From NCBI RefSeq assembly GCF_042657385.1, contig NZ_JBHSLA010000003.1, forward strand, positions 477,674-541,673: a stretch of 64,000 bases of DNA. The letters are read 5' to 3'. The position numbers were made by a program, and so were the translations under genes. The notes below the pieces were generated by a model, which worked only from the letters and a program-made list of their open reading frames with translations, was not told the origin of the DNA and did not search any database. Of this stretch, positions 1 to 8,154 are shown piece after piece. The DNA comes from Algorimicrobium hallyeonense (GTDB lineage: Bacteria; Bacteroidota; Bacteroidia; Flavobacteriales; Flavobacteriaceae). Numbering within the stretch: position 1 is the first letter of the stretch; each line of letters opens with the position of its first letter.

Positions 1-551
1 TAATAATTATGAAAAATTTTAATTTCGTTGATGCCATCATGGAGTTTGGCGGTTTCTAATAATTCATATTGAAATGCATTCTGTGCGTCAGGATTTTTAT
101 AGCCTATTTTAATAATTTCCGATTGTGGAAATTCAATACGCATAGAAACTTCTGAAATAGCCGAAGTGAATTTTGGGAATTCTTGATACTTTCCGTCAAT
201 TTCAATTAGTAGTTGTTCTGCATTTTGCTCATAAGGTTGCTTGTAGTAAAACGTAATATAATTTTTATTTTCAGGGTTATGTAACCCGTAAAAATGGAAT
301 TTTTTAGTTAATTCAGGATTGGGAAAAAGTGTAATTTGATTTGAATTTGATAGGGTATAGGTGCCATATATTTTTAAATCCACATTCCCGAAAGAGGCAA
401 AGTAGAAAAATGTTTGATCTTCCAACAAATACATGCCAGCAGCCATCTCAAAACTTGAAAGCTCATAAAACCCTTCAGCTGATTTATAATTGCTTTGGGA
501 ATAAATAGAACTTGTAACCATCAGAAGAATTAGAAATTTATAAGTTGTCAT
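1..551 (-). CDS. Secreted hypothetical protein, 3' part cut by window edge
   Basis: An open reading frame starts at an ATG whose complement ends at base 551 and stays open for 183 codons to the left window edge, so the C-terminus is missing. The N-terminus (MTTYKFLILLMVTSSIYSQS) is a typical Bacteroidota signal peptide ending in a Ser-Gln cleavage region, so the product is probably exported to the periplasm or cell surface. The rest is rich in aromatic and beta-prone residues (FYELSSFEMAAGMYLLEDQ) with no family I recognise. The gene lies 9 bases after a 48-codon gene in the same direction, which suggests one transcript. Function unknown. Confidence 0.7.
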   Translation of the reverse strand, partial: MTTYKFLILLMVTSSIYSQSNYKSAEGFYELSSFEMAAGMYLLEDQTFFYFASFGNVDLKIYGTYTLSNSNQITLFPNPELTKKFHFYGLHNPENKNYITFYYKQPYEQNAEQLLIEIDGKYQEFPKFTSAISEVSMRIEFPQSEIIKIGYKNPDAQNAFQYELLETAKLHDGINEIKIFHNY

Positions 552-560
552 AAGTCATTT

Positions 561-707
561 TTATTTTTTAGACTGGATGTCTATTTTAGCTGTTTTTAAA
601 CCATTGCCTGTTACTGCTAAAGTCATATTACCAATTTCAAGTTGTTCACCTTGTCCGAATAAAAAACAAGGGAAGAGTAATGTGGAAAGGACTAATTTAA
701 TGTTCAT
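561..707 (-). CDS. Small exported protein, 48 aa
   Basis: This short frame codes for 48 residues beginning MNIKLVLSTLLFPCFLFGQG, a convincing signal peptide with a hydrophobic core and a Gly-Gln cleavage region, leaving about 29 mature residues (EQLEIGNMTLAVTGNGLKTA and a lysine-rich tail). It ends 9 bases before the next gene in the same direction, so the two are probably co-transcribed. The mature part is too short to assign. It could be a genuine small secreted protein or the preserved 5' end of a longer gene; the tight coupling to the next gene favours a real short gene. Confidence 0.5.
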   Translation of the reverse strand: MNIKLVLSTLLFPCFLFGQGEQLEIGNMTLAVTGNGLKTAKIDIQSKK

Positions 708-886
708 GTCTTACATCTTAAAATAGAGATATGAAGATACCATATTTGGTTGTGGTTTTCAACTGCTGGATTCGTCAAATTGGTTTGAAAGGCTTCATAA
801 GGATGCAAATTTTTCTATAACCAGTAACTTGCAGGTTACAAGCCTTGTAAATAAAGGTTTTATCTAGCTTGTTTTATTTGTTTATC

Positions 887-1429
887 TTATTGAAACAAAA
901 CGTATCTAGGCGGAATAAGGCCGTTTAGCCTCATATAAACTAACATTTGTCCTCTATGGTGGGTGATGTGGTCTGTAAGTAAAAGGAAAATTTGTCTTTT
1001 GGACCTATTCAACCCGAAATAGTCTAACTCGTCATCTAGTTGCGTTGTATTAAATTGTTTAATGAGTTTTATAGTTTTGTTAAATGTGTTATCAATTAAG
1101 GTAATCATTTCTTTTTTAGATTTATGGCTCACCTTAAAAACTGTATCTGTTTTCCATTCTCTGGCTTCTCGATTACCCAATAGGGATTGACTATGCCAAT
1201 CCATAGCATAACCTATATGCATTAAGTTTTCGGCAAAGGTTAAAGATTCTGGTGTTGCCCTAAAACCATATTTATCCGCTGGCATTGTTTCTGCAATAAG
1301 AAGTAAGTATTTACGAGAGTTCTCTAATCGTTCCAAATAGTCGTCAATAAAACGATCTTGTTGCGCAAAAAGCGGTGTTGCAACTGAACTAAATAGTATA
1401 AAACTTGTTAGCGTGAGTAGTTGTTTCAT
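887..1429 (-). CDS. Exported DinB-family protein
   Basis: The 180-residue product begins with a signal peptide (residues 1-23, cleavage near LFAQQ) followed by a four-helix DinB/YfiT-type domain. The family's metal-binding histidine triad is visible: H72 in NLMHIG and H154/H158 in LTDHITHHRGQ, followed by the usual hydrophobic C-terminal helix (MLVYMRLNGLIPP). Family members bind a divalent metal; some are thiol-dependent transferases, but most are uncharacterised, so the reaction here is unknown. Length is normal for the family. An exported form is common in Bacteroidota. It stands in a leftward series of small exported proteins with no clear operon partner. Confidence 0.85.
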   Translation of the reverse strand: MKQLLTLTSFILFSSVATPLFAQQDRFIDDYLERLENSRKYLLLIAETMPADKYGFRATPESLTFAENLMHIGYAMDWHSQSLLGNREAREWKTDTVFKVSHKSKKEMITLIDNTFNKTIKLIKQFNTTQLDDELDYFGLNRSKRQIFLLLTDHITHHRGQMLVYMRLNGLIPPRYVLFQ

Positions 1430-1482
1430 AATGGTAAGTTTTCTGTTTTTTTAGAGCATATTAATTAAGCAATTAAACAGGA

Positions 1483-2151
1483 TTATTTAAGTTTAAACAT
1501 GTCGTTTTCAATGCTCATTTCAATCAATTCAATTGCCGTGTATGTTAATTTGAACTTATCAGTCTGAAGTGAAAATTTTAAATAGGGTCTTTTAGCTATC
1601 TCATAGTATTCATTCAAATAAAAATCGTTGTGTTTGGAAAATAAGTCAGAATTTAATTTTGGACTTTTTAAACTGAAGCAATAATTAAGGATTATTTCTC
1701 GGTTATTGAATTTACGAATAGCTATGTATTCGTAACATTCACAGTCCAGGCCCATTATTTTTGTACTTTCGATTTTTCCGCTATGCATTTTTTTAATTGA
1801 ATTTCTTTGTGCGTCTAGAGAATCAATTTCTAACGTGTTTTTTTTGGTAAAATAAAGTTTCCCTTTTTTAGCAAGGTATAACTGTGAGTCTGATCCAAAT
1901 TCTGAACTATTTAAGTGAACTCTTCTGAAATCGCCGGTTTTAGAATAATACATGATTAAACTATCACCATATTTGTCTGTTATTTTTTTTTGTAAACTAT
2001 CAGAAGCAAATTCTGATGTTGTGATGTCTGTTGAAAATATAATTTTTCCTTCAAAACTACTTATAGGTGTTTTCAACTCTTCCTTAAAATTATCTTGCGA
2101 AGATTTACAGCTCACTAATACTAGAAGTGAAATTATAACTATTCTTTTCAT
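1483..2151 (-). CDS. Hypothetical lipoprotein
   Basis: The protein has 222 residues. MKRIVIISLLVLVSCKSSQD is a lipoprotein signal peptide with lipobox LVSC, so C15 is the predicted lipidated residue. The mature part reads as alternating beta strands (GKIIFSTDITTSEF, GDSLIMYYSKTGDFRRVHL) with a Cys pair in LDCECYEY, similar in layout to GLPGLI/DUF4412-type outer-membrane lipoproteins of Bacteroidota. That similarity is an impression from the strand pattern, not a firm assignment. No catalytic motif is visible. The gene starts about 110 bases from the end of the membrane-protein gene on its upstream side and has no obvious operon partner. Confidence 0.7.
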   Translation of the reverse strand: MKRIVIISLLVLVSCKSSQDNFKEELKTPISSFEGKIIFSTDITTSEFASDSLQKKITDKYGDSLIMYYSKTGDFRRVHLNSSEFGSDSQLYLAKKGKLYFTKKNTLEIDSLDAQRNSIKKMHSGKIESTKIMGLDCECYEYIAIRKFNNREIILNYCFSLKSPKLNSDLFSKHNDFYLNEYYEIAKRPYLKFSLQTDKFKLTYTAIELIEMSIENDMFKLK

Positions 2152-2264
2152 TTATTTTATGTTTGTTTAGCTTGGGATTTAAAGCTTATCCCCTCATTTT
2201 TAAACTTTAATAGAATTTTTGAAATAGCTAAATAAATTTATTAAAATACCAGCCAATTCAAAAT

Positions 2265-2684
2265 CTAGACACCAATTGCTTTTTTCTTTGTTGTAAGTAA
2301 TGTTATGAAAACGACTAGGAAGAATACGAAAAACAGCCAATCATTTATCCCATAAACGGAATAAAACATACCTGCCATGGTATCTTTTTTATAAACGTCT
2401 GCGATGTCATTATTTAAAATCCACTGTGTCCAAATACATCCATATATTAATTTTACCAAGGCAAAAACGGCGACAAGCCATGTTACTGAATTATAATGCT
2501 TTGCAACCGATATATAAGCAAGACCCCAAACAGCAATCATTAATAAACCGAAATTAGACATAACAACGGGGTCTGTTTCAGGAATGGTGGAATTCGTGAA
2601 GAATCTTGAAAAGATTAAAACCGATAGGTTCATTAAACCAGCTACAACAAATCCTTTTGTAATTATTTTGTTTTTCAATCCCAT
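2265..2684 (-). CDS. Small four-helix inner-membrane protein
   Basis: The 139-residue protein has four hydrophobic segments at about residues 10-30, 42-62, 68-88 and 108-130, with a basic end (TTKKKAIGV). No catalytic motif was recognised. It is the next gene after the FAD oxidoreductase in the same direction, with only 31 bases between them, so the two are probably co-transcribed. A role as a membrane partner of the oxidoreductase is inference from position only. Confidence 0.7.
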   Translation of the reverse strand: MGLKNKIITKGFVVAGLMNLSVLIFSRFFTNSTIPETDPVVMSNFGLLMIAVWGLAYISVAKHYNSVTWLVAVFALVKLIYGCIWTQWILNNDIADVYKKDTMAGMFYSVYGINDWLFFVFFLVVFITLLTTKKKAIGV

Positions 2685-2715
2685 ATTTTATGTTTTATGC
2701 TGAAGTGTTTGTAAT

Positions 2716-4296
2716 CTACACCTTGCTTAAAATATTTTTTCCAGTAATGGCAATACTAGTAAGTACACCTGAAAACAATGCGCCTGCAACACCTGCTGTG
2801 ACAATGTCTTGACCCGTTAGGTAAAAGTTTTTTATAGGTGTTCTTGGTTTTAAAAAAGGTTGTCTGAAACGGGAAGGCGTGTGGTCCAATCCGTAAATTT
2901 CGCCTGTTTGATAATTAACAAAATGTTTGGTTGTTAATGGTGTGGATAATTCTTGATGAACAATTTTGCCTTCCACTTGCGGTAATTGTTTATATAATTC
3001 TGTTAAGAGTCTATTGGTAATATTTTCCTTAATGGCTTCGTAATCATCACCTCTTTTTTTCCAGGAGGTATCCGACCATTTTTCAAAAGTTTCATAGGGA
3101 ATAAGTGTAATTATATCAATGCTGCTTTTTCCAGGATATCTATTAGACCAATCCGGATCTTTAGCACAAGGAAATGAAATATAAACCACAGGGAAAGGTT
3201 GTGATAAATCGTTTAAATAATTTTCAACGCAAGTATCATGATCGCCTTCCGCTGGATATATCCATTGATTTGTTTTCGGAATTTGCAGCGCTTCAGGCGT
3301 ACCTTCTAATCCTAAATATAAGCTTACATGCGCTACTGATGGTTTTACTTGTTGTAACTGTTTATTTAGTTTGTGTTTTATAACCGTAGCTTCGGGTAAT
3401 AATGTGGTGTAGGTGGTTACAATTCCAGCACTACTTACAATGTTTTTGGCCTTGAAAACATGACCATCTTTCATTTGCACACCAATGGCCTTGTTGTTTT
3501 TAATGATAACTTCCTTAACTTCAGCACTTACTAAAATAGTACCACCAGAAGCCGCAATTACAGGGTCGATAGTTTTTACAATTTGAGAAGAACCACCAAT
3601 AGGGAAACTACCACCGTCAAAATAGTGACAGGCAACGGAAGCATGCATGGAAAAACTACTTTGTTTTGGCGGTAATCCATAATCGCCATACTGACCTGTT
3701 AATACTTTTATTAAAGCTTCATTATCGGTGATAGAGCGCAGTACTTCATAGGTTGTTTGATCTGAAAATTTATGAAATGGACGTTTTAAATACCAGCCAA
3801 TTAACCTGTTTAAAAACGGCGGAATGGCTTTGGTTAGGTAGAAATTTCTACTTGTTTTAGCAGCTTTAAAAACGGTATCAACATAGGTGTTTATGGCATG
3901 TTCTTCATCAGGAAACGCCGCTATCATACTTTCTTTAAAATTAGAAACACCTTTTACAAAGTGGTAAGGCTTATCACCAATAATAATACGGTCATAGACG
4001 GGGCCCATATCTGCCCATTCCAATTGACTATCACTGACATAATTAAAAATTTTGCGTAGGATACTTTTTTCGCTTTGCACGTTTCCTATATAATGAATTC
4101 CCACATCCCACTCAAAGCCTTTACGTTTAAAAATATGTGTAAAACCACCAGCTGTGTAATGACGTTCTAAAACCAAAACCTTATGTCCTTCTTTGGCTAA
4201 AATAGCAGCTGTTGCTAATCCGCCCATACCAGATCCAATTATAATCGTATCGTAAGTTTTTTGTAATTGAGGTTTTTGCTTATAGGATTGGACCAT
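2716..4296 (-). CDS. CrtI/RetSat-like FAD-dependent oxidoreductase
   Basis: The 526-residue product starts with a Rossmann dinucleotide-binding segment (TIIIGSGMGGLATAAILA, about residues 17-34), an acidic strand end and a FAD signature (LERHYTAGG). It ends with the second FAD-contact motif typical of the phytoene desaturase superfamily (YLTGQDIVTAGVAGA). Length and motifs fit the branch containing retinol saturase and carotenoid desaturases or isomerases. These enzymes act on polyene or isoprenoid substrates at the membrane. The substrate here cannot be told: no crtB or other carotenoid gene is in the window. The downstream small membrane protein lies 31 bases away and is likely in the same operon. 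Confidence 0.85.
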   Translation of the reverse strand: MVQSYKQKPQLQKTYDTIIIGSGMGGLATAAILAKEGHKVLVLERHYTAGGFTHIFKRKGFEWDVGIHYIGNVQSEKSILRKIFNYVSDSQLEWADMGPVYDRIIIGDKPYHFVKGVSNFKESMIAAFPDEEHAINTYVDTVFKAAKTSRNFYLTKAIPPFLNRLIGWYLKRPFHKFSDQTTYEVLRSITDNEALIKVLTGQYGDYGLPPKQSSFSMHASVACHYFDGGSFPIGGSSQIVKTIDPVIAASGGTILVSAEVKEVIIKNNKAIGVQMKDGHVFKAKNIVSSAGIVTTYTTLLPEATVIKHKLNKQLQQVKPSVAHVSLYLGLEGTPEALQIPKTNQWIYPAEGDHDTCVENYLNDLSQPFPVVYISFPCAKDPDWSNRYPGKSSIDIITLIPYETFEKWSDTSWKKRGDDYEAIKENITNRLLTELYKQLPQVEGKIVHQELSTPLTTKHFVNYQTGEIYGLDHTPSRFRQPFLKPRTPIKNFYLTGQDIVTAGVAGALFSGVLTSIAITGKNILSKV

Positions 4297-4627
4297 CTAA
4301 TATATTTTCAACCAAAATACTATAATTAAAGCAGTTTTAAAGAAATATGTTCCGTATTAATTGAAACGAATATAACAGGTTGGATATTTTATGTTTTCAG
4401 AAGTGGTACTTCAGAAGTGGCCTACCTGCCGGCAAAACAGGTCTTTCAGTTTTGTTTTCCATAAACAAGTTTTGGTGAATTTTTCTGAAGAATTTAATCA
4501 TTGTTTAGCGGTTGGTTATAATTAAGTATAACATTTGAATATAGCTAAAATGCTAGATACTAATTATATATATACCAAATCTATTCATTTTAAATAAGTT
4601 TGCCAAAACGTAGTTCTAGGTATTTTT
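4297..4627. other. Intergenic stretch without a visible gene
   Basis: This 331-base gap lies between two leftward genes. I see no open frame with coding character, no RNA gene and no strong intrinsic terminator. A short direct repeat (TCAGAAGTGG at 4398 and 4411) and a small palindromic patch around ACCTGCCGGCA are present, neither convincing as a site. Confidence 0.5.
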
Positions 4628-5203
4628 TCACAACCCATTCAAAAAGGCCACCAATTGCCTGACTGCTTTTCCACGATGACCAATGCGGTTTTTTTCATCT
4701 AAAGCTATTTCAGCAAAGGTTTGGTTGTAGCCTTCCGCTTTAAAAATAGGATCGTAACCAAAACCGTCAGTTCCAGATTTGGTTTCAGTTATACTACCTT
4801 TACAAATACCTGTAAAGGTTTCTATCGTTCCATTTAAGTGTAAAGCAACAACGGTTTTAAATTGGGCATTCCGGTTGGCTTCGTTTTTTAAGTTAGTTAG
4901 GAGTTTGTTCATATTATCATGGGCATCGCGTTGTTCACCTGCGTAACGTGCAGAATAAACACCAGGTTCGCCATGCAAAGCTTCAACTTCCAAACCCGTA
5001 TCATCAGCAAAACAGTTATAACCATAGTGGGTTTTTATATAATTCGCTTTCTGGATGGCATTACCTTCAATGGTGTTTTGGGTTTCTGGAATATCCACAT
5101 CGCAACCTATGTCTTTCAAACTCAATAGCGTAATATGCTGGGGAATTAATTGTTGAACTTCTTTTAATTTATTTAAGTTGTTTGTAGCGAAAACGAGTTG
5201 CAT
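4628..5203 (-). CDS. rdgB: Non-canonical purine NTP pyrophosphatase (RdgB/HAM1)
   Basis: This 191-residue cytosolic protein hydrolyses dITP, XTP and related deaminated purine nucleotides to the monophosphate plus pyrophosphate, keeping them out of DNA and RNA. The HAM1 signatures are all present: the N-terminal VFATNNLNKLKEV, the substrate and metal motif FADDTGLEVEALHGEPG with VYSARYAG, the GTDGFGYDPIF loop, and the C-terminal IGHRGKA. Length is normal for the family. The start is fixed by the conserved MQLVFATNN N-terminus. It is divergent from the outer-membrane-type gene that follows, with a TAnnTTTG-type box 33 bases upstream. Confidence 0.97.
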   Translation of the reverse strand: MQLVFATNNLNKLKEVQQLIPQHITLLSLKDIGCDVDIPETQNTIEGNAIQKANYIKTHYGYNCFADDTGLEVEALHGEPGVYSARYAGEQRDAHDNMNKLLTNLKNEANRNAQFKTVVALHLNGTIETFTGICKGSITETKSGTDGFGYDPIFKAEGYNQTFAEIALDEKNRIGHRGKAVRQLVAFLNGL

Positions 5204-5235
5204 ATTCTATTATTTAAAGTATATTTAGCTAATAG

Positions 5236-5263
5236 CAAATGTACTTTAAAATCTGATATCAGA
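5236..5263 (-). promoter_or_regulatory. Probable rdgB promoter with adjacent palindrome
   Basis: On the minus strand TACATTTG (5236-5243) matches the Bacteroidota -7 consensus TAnnTTTG and lies 33 bases before the rdgB start. The perfect 12-bp palindrome TCTGATATCAGA (5252-5263) lies just upstream, in the divergent space between rdgB and the next gene. No good -33 TTG is seen at the expected spacing, so the promoter call is moderate and the palindrome may be chance. Confidence 0.4.
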
Positions 5264-5280
5264 TAAACTTAAACCTCTTT

Positions 5281-6276
5281 ATGCGCTTCATATTTTTTCT
5301 TTTTACAATATTATTTTTTGGCTCTTTTTCCATGCAATCGCAAATATTGAAAGACGTCGATTCCACCAAGGTTTATAAGGTAGTGGATAGCTTATTTATT
5401 GATCGGGATTTAGAAAATTATTCGGTGCGGCTGTTTTCAAATTACAAAGTTAAACGTTTTACACTTCGCGATGACGATTCAAAAACACGGTTTATTCCAA
5501 GTAACCCATTTGGTATTGGTGTTGGTTTTGCTAGTAGAAAAATAGTAGTTGATATTGCCTTTAACCTGAAAAATAATAAGGATAGGATTACTAATAAGTT
5601 TGATATGCAAGGCACAACCATTATTGGTAAGAATCATTTTGTTAATTTCTATGTGCAAACATACAAAGGGTATAATGTAAAAAATAACTATAATGAACCT
5701 ACCATTTTTAGAGGCGATATCAAGTCGGCAACCGTAGGTTTTAACTACCTCTTTACATTGTCTGAAATTGAATTTTCGTATGCCATGCTAAAAGCGGGTG
5801 TTTCAAAACGCAATAAAAATGTCCATATAACGGGTGGTTTAGGAACCTTTGCTGTTTTCGATTACTTTTCAGGAGATGAAACAATTTTGTCCGATGAAGG
5901 CGCCTTGTTTTACAATGAGCAAGCTAATATAAAACGATATAGTTCTCATGGAATAGGAGTATTAGCCGGATTTATTTCAGCTTTTATGTTGCCAAAAAAC
6001 CTGATAGCTTCATTTAATGTCATGCCAGGTATTGCCGTTATGAATAAACGCGTAACCATTCCAGACGACACCTACAGACCATCTAACCCAATGCTATATA
6101 AAATTGATTACACGGCGGCATTAGCCTATAATGCGGAACGCTACTATGTGAGTCTTATTTATAATGGCAGTGCCTATTCTACAAGCTTGGATTTTGACAA
6201 TAAACAACTCTTTAGTTTAAGTAAAGCTAAATTGGCTTTTGGCTATAAGTTATGGGCCAAAAAGAAGAATAAATAG
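5281..6276 (+). CDS. DUF4421-like outer-membrane beta-barrel protein
   Basis: The 331-residue product has a signal peptide (residues 1-20, ending SMQSQ) and then a series of amphipathic beta strands ending in an aromatic-rich stretch (SKAKLAFGYKLWA), as expected for an outer-membrane barrel. The N-terminal block (KVVDSLFIDRDLENYSVRLF, then RFIPSNPFGIGVGFASRK) resembles DUF4421 proteins of Bacteroidota, which are of unknown function. The assignment rests on recalled family pattern and topology. It is transcribed away from rdgB and is followed by the hpf promoter region. Confidence 0.65.
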   Translation: MRFIFFLFTILFFGSFSMQSQILKDVDSTKVYKVVDSLFIDRDLENYSVRLFSNYKVKRFTLRDDDSKTRFIPSNPFGIGVGFASRKIVVDIAFNLKNNKDRITNKFDMQGTTIIGKNHFVNFYVQTYKGYNVKNNYNEPTIFRGDIKSATVGFNYLFTLSEIEFSYAMLKAGVSKRNKNVHITGGLGTFAVFDYFSGDETILSDEGALFYNEQANIKRYSSHGIGVLAGFISAFMLPKNLIASFNVMPGIAVMNKRVTIPDDTYRPSNPMLYKIDYTAALAYNAERYYVSLIYNGSAYSTSLDFDNKQLFSLSKAKLAFGYKLWAKKKNK

Positions 6277-6354
6277 TTAATCCTTTTATAAAATGAAGTG
6301 GAAATACTAAATAATTGGTATTTTTATATAAATGGTGTGCTTCATATTTAAATA

Positions 6355-6399
6355 TATGATACATATCATATTTATATACACTTATAGATAGTACATTTG
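6355..6399 (+). promoter_or_regulatory. hpf promoter with CRP/FNR-type palindrome
   Basis: The 16-bp perfect inverted repeat at 6355-6370 (TATGATACATATCATA) has the form TATGA-N6-TCATA used by CRP/FNR-family regulators. Exactly 37 bases downstream of its first base begins TACATTTG (6392-6399), a full match to the Bacteroidota -7 box. The palindrome centre is therefore about 41-42 bases before the expected transcription start, the usual place for a class II activator. The same arrangement with the same 37-base offset occurs before the first usp gene. Confidence 0.65.
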
Positions 6400-6428
6400 A
6401 ATATAAACAATCCAAAAAACTTATAATT

Positions 6429-6728
6429 ATGACAATAAACTTTCAATACGTTAACCTAGATACAAGTGAAGCTTTGACTGCCTTTACTAAAGAAAAATTA
6501 CAATCGCTTATAAAAAAATACGATTGGTTAATTAATTGCGATGTTCAATTTAAAAAAGAAAACAGCACCAAAGAAGAAGGCTATATTTGTAGTATGGAAT
6601 TAAGTTTGCCAGGACCTCGAATTTATGCTATTTCAAATGAAAAGAATTTTGAAGCATCTGTAAAAGAAACCATCAGCGATTTAGAGAAACAACTTAAAAA
6701 ACGGAAACACACCTTTTCTGTTAAATAA
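6429..6728 (+). CDS. hpf: Ribosome hibernation-promoting factor, short form (HPF/RaiA)
   Basis: The 99-residue protein is a short-form HPF/RaiA (S30AE fold), which binds the decoding region of the 30S subunit and supports 70S inactivation or 100S dimer formation when growth stops. The family's beta-alpha-beta layout is visible (NFQYVNLDTSEALTAFTKEK at the start, then a long amphipathic C-terminal helix SVKETISDLEKQLKKRKH). It lacks the C-terminal dimerisation domain of long HPF. It is convergent with rlmH, with only 8 bases between the two ends. A CRP/FNR-type site upstream suggests induction by low oxygen or starvation. Confidence 0.9.
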   Translation: MTINFQYVNLDTSEALTAFTKEKLQSLIKKYDWLINCDVQFKKENSTKEEGYICSMELSLPGPRIYAISNEKNFEASVKETISDLEKQLKKRKHTFSVK

Positions 6729-6736
6729 CAAACATC

Positions 6737-7210
6737 TTACCTATGGTGATACGGTTCGTTTTTTAATATGGTAAATGCACGATATAACTGCTCTACCATA
6801 AACAACCGTATCATCTGGTGAGAAAATGTCATTTTGGATAATGACAACTTACCTTGAGCCTTTGCATATACTGCTTCCGAAAATCCATAAGGGCCACCAA
6901 TAACAAAAACCAATTGCTTTATTCCAGAATTCATATACTTCTGCACGTATTCTGAAAAGGCAACGGAATGCATTTGCTTCCCATTTTCATCTAATAAAAT
7001 AAGTGTGTCTGTAGGGTTGAGTTTGGAGAGAATCAGTTGGCCTTCCTTGTCTTTTTGTTGGGCTTCACTTAAATTCTTTACCTTTTTTAAATCTGGAATT
7101 ATTTCAAATTCAAACTTGATATAATGAGATAGTCGCTTTTGGTAATCATCTATCAAGATTTGTAGTTGTTTATTGTCGGTTTTGCCTATGGCAAGAAGTT
7201 TTATAGTCAT
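6737..7210 (-). CDS. rlmH: 23S rRNA (pseudouridine-1915-N3) methyltransferase RlmH
   Basis: The 157-residue protein is a SPOUT-class methyltransferase that methylates pseudouridine 1915 in helix 69 of 23S rRNA on assembled 70S ribosomes. Visible hallmarks are the N-terminal MTIKLLAIGKT, LDENGKQMHSVAFSEYV, the SAM-binding knot motif FVIGGPYGFSEAVY, and the C-terminal EQLYRAFTILKNEPYHHR, all at standard places. Length equals that of known RlmH. The gene is convergent with hpf, and both products act on the ribosome. Confidence 0.97.
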   Translation of the reverse strand: MTIKLLAIGKTDNKQLQILIDDYQKRLSHYIKFEFEIIPDLKKVKNLSEAQQKDKEGQLILSKLNPTDTLILLDENGKQMHSVAFSEYVQKYMNSGIKQLVFVIGGPYGFSEAVYAKAQGKLSLSKMTFSHQMIRLFMVEQLYRAFTILKNEPYHHR

Positions 7211-7269
7211 GTGCGATTTAAAGAATATTTTCGGTGATTAAATAATTTAATTTCGTGCTGGTGAATGAC

Positions 7270-8100
7270 TTAAAAGCAATGGGCTTTATGACTGTAATAG
7301 AGTTCATGTTGAAAAATTCCAGACCCCTTAAATCGTTCTGTGGTTAAAGTCTTTTGCCAATCCTTTTTATATTTGGACCAATTATCTGTTTCTAATAGTT
7401 TATTAGCGGATCTGTCCGGAAAATGTGTGCCAATCAAGAAATATTCGCCATCAGGTTTTATAAAAACAGTACTATAGTGACTCCTAATTTTGAAGAAGTT
7501 GTTTTTAAAAAAGCCGTTATCTGCAATCCAATTAAAATTGGTGTACGTATTGGCTAATCCATTGCTTTCATCTACTAAATAAAAGATTTCAGAATTAAAA
7601 CGTTTTTCAAATTTCTTTTTACATTTTTTACTTCTCTTAATAAAATCCTTCCGATCTTTAATATACGATTTTTCTGTCAGCTTAGAATGTCTAGAGTTTA
7701 TTGATTTGGTAGAGTCTAGGTTAAGATCATGGACTATTCGCATGTGTCTATTATAATTAGCCAATGCTTTTTCAAAAGGCAATATTGAATCATAGAACTT
7801 AACAATAAGCGTTTTATTAGGCTTTATAATTTTTTTAGAATCACGCATTAATAACTTTCTTATTTGTGTGTAGGCCGTTGGGTCTATTTTTCCGAAGTGG
7901 AATTTAGGAAGCACTTTATTGATTTTTAAAGTATCTAAATCATATTGAATACATTTGAAAGCTTGCAAACTACATTTTTTTGAGTATGTTAAGACGTCTA
8001 TCTCTTTCATATTCTCATCCATGTATATTTCTTTTTGTGAATATACATGAAGACCAATAAAAATAGTAAACAGTGTAAAAGCTAATTTTTTTATGTTCAT
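7270..8100 (-). CDS. Exported hypothetical protein
   Basis: The product has 276 residues with a signal peptide at 1-21 (MNIKKLAFTLFTIFIGLHVYSQ). The mature part is lysine-rich and mixed alpha/beta, with a very basic central helix (DFIKRSKKCKKKFEKRF) and several aromatic residues near the end (GIFQHELYYSHKAHCF). I recognise no family or catalytic motif. It is divergent from nadC with 54 bases between the two starts. Function unknown. Confidence 0.6.
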   Translation of the reverse strand: MNIKKLAFTLFTIFIGLHVYSQKEIYMDENMKEIDVLTYSKKCSLQAFKCIQYDLDTLKINKVLPKFHFGKIDPTAYTQIRKLLMRDSKKIIKPNKTLIVKFYDSILPFEKALANYNRHMRIVHDLNLDSTKSINSRHSKLTEKSYIKDRKDFIKRSKKCKKKFEKRFNSEIFYLVDESNGLANTYTNFNWIADNGFFKNNFFKIRSHYSTVFIKPDGEYFLIGTHFPDRSANKLLETDNWSKYKKDWQKTLTTERFKGSGIFQHELYYSHKAHCF

Positions 8101-8154
8101 AAGTAGGGTTTAATTAAAAATGCTATATTTTCGTAGTGTCTAAAATAACAAAAA

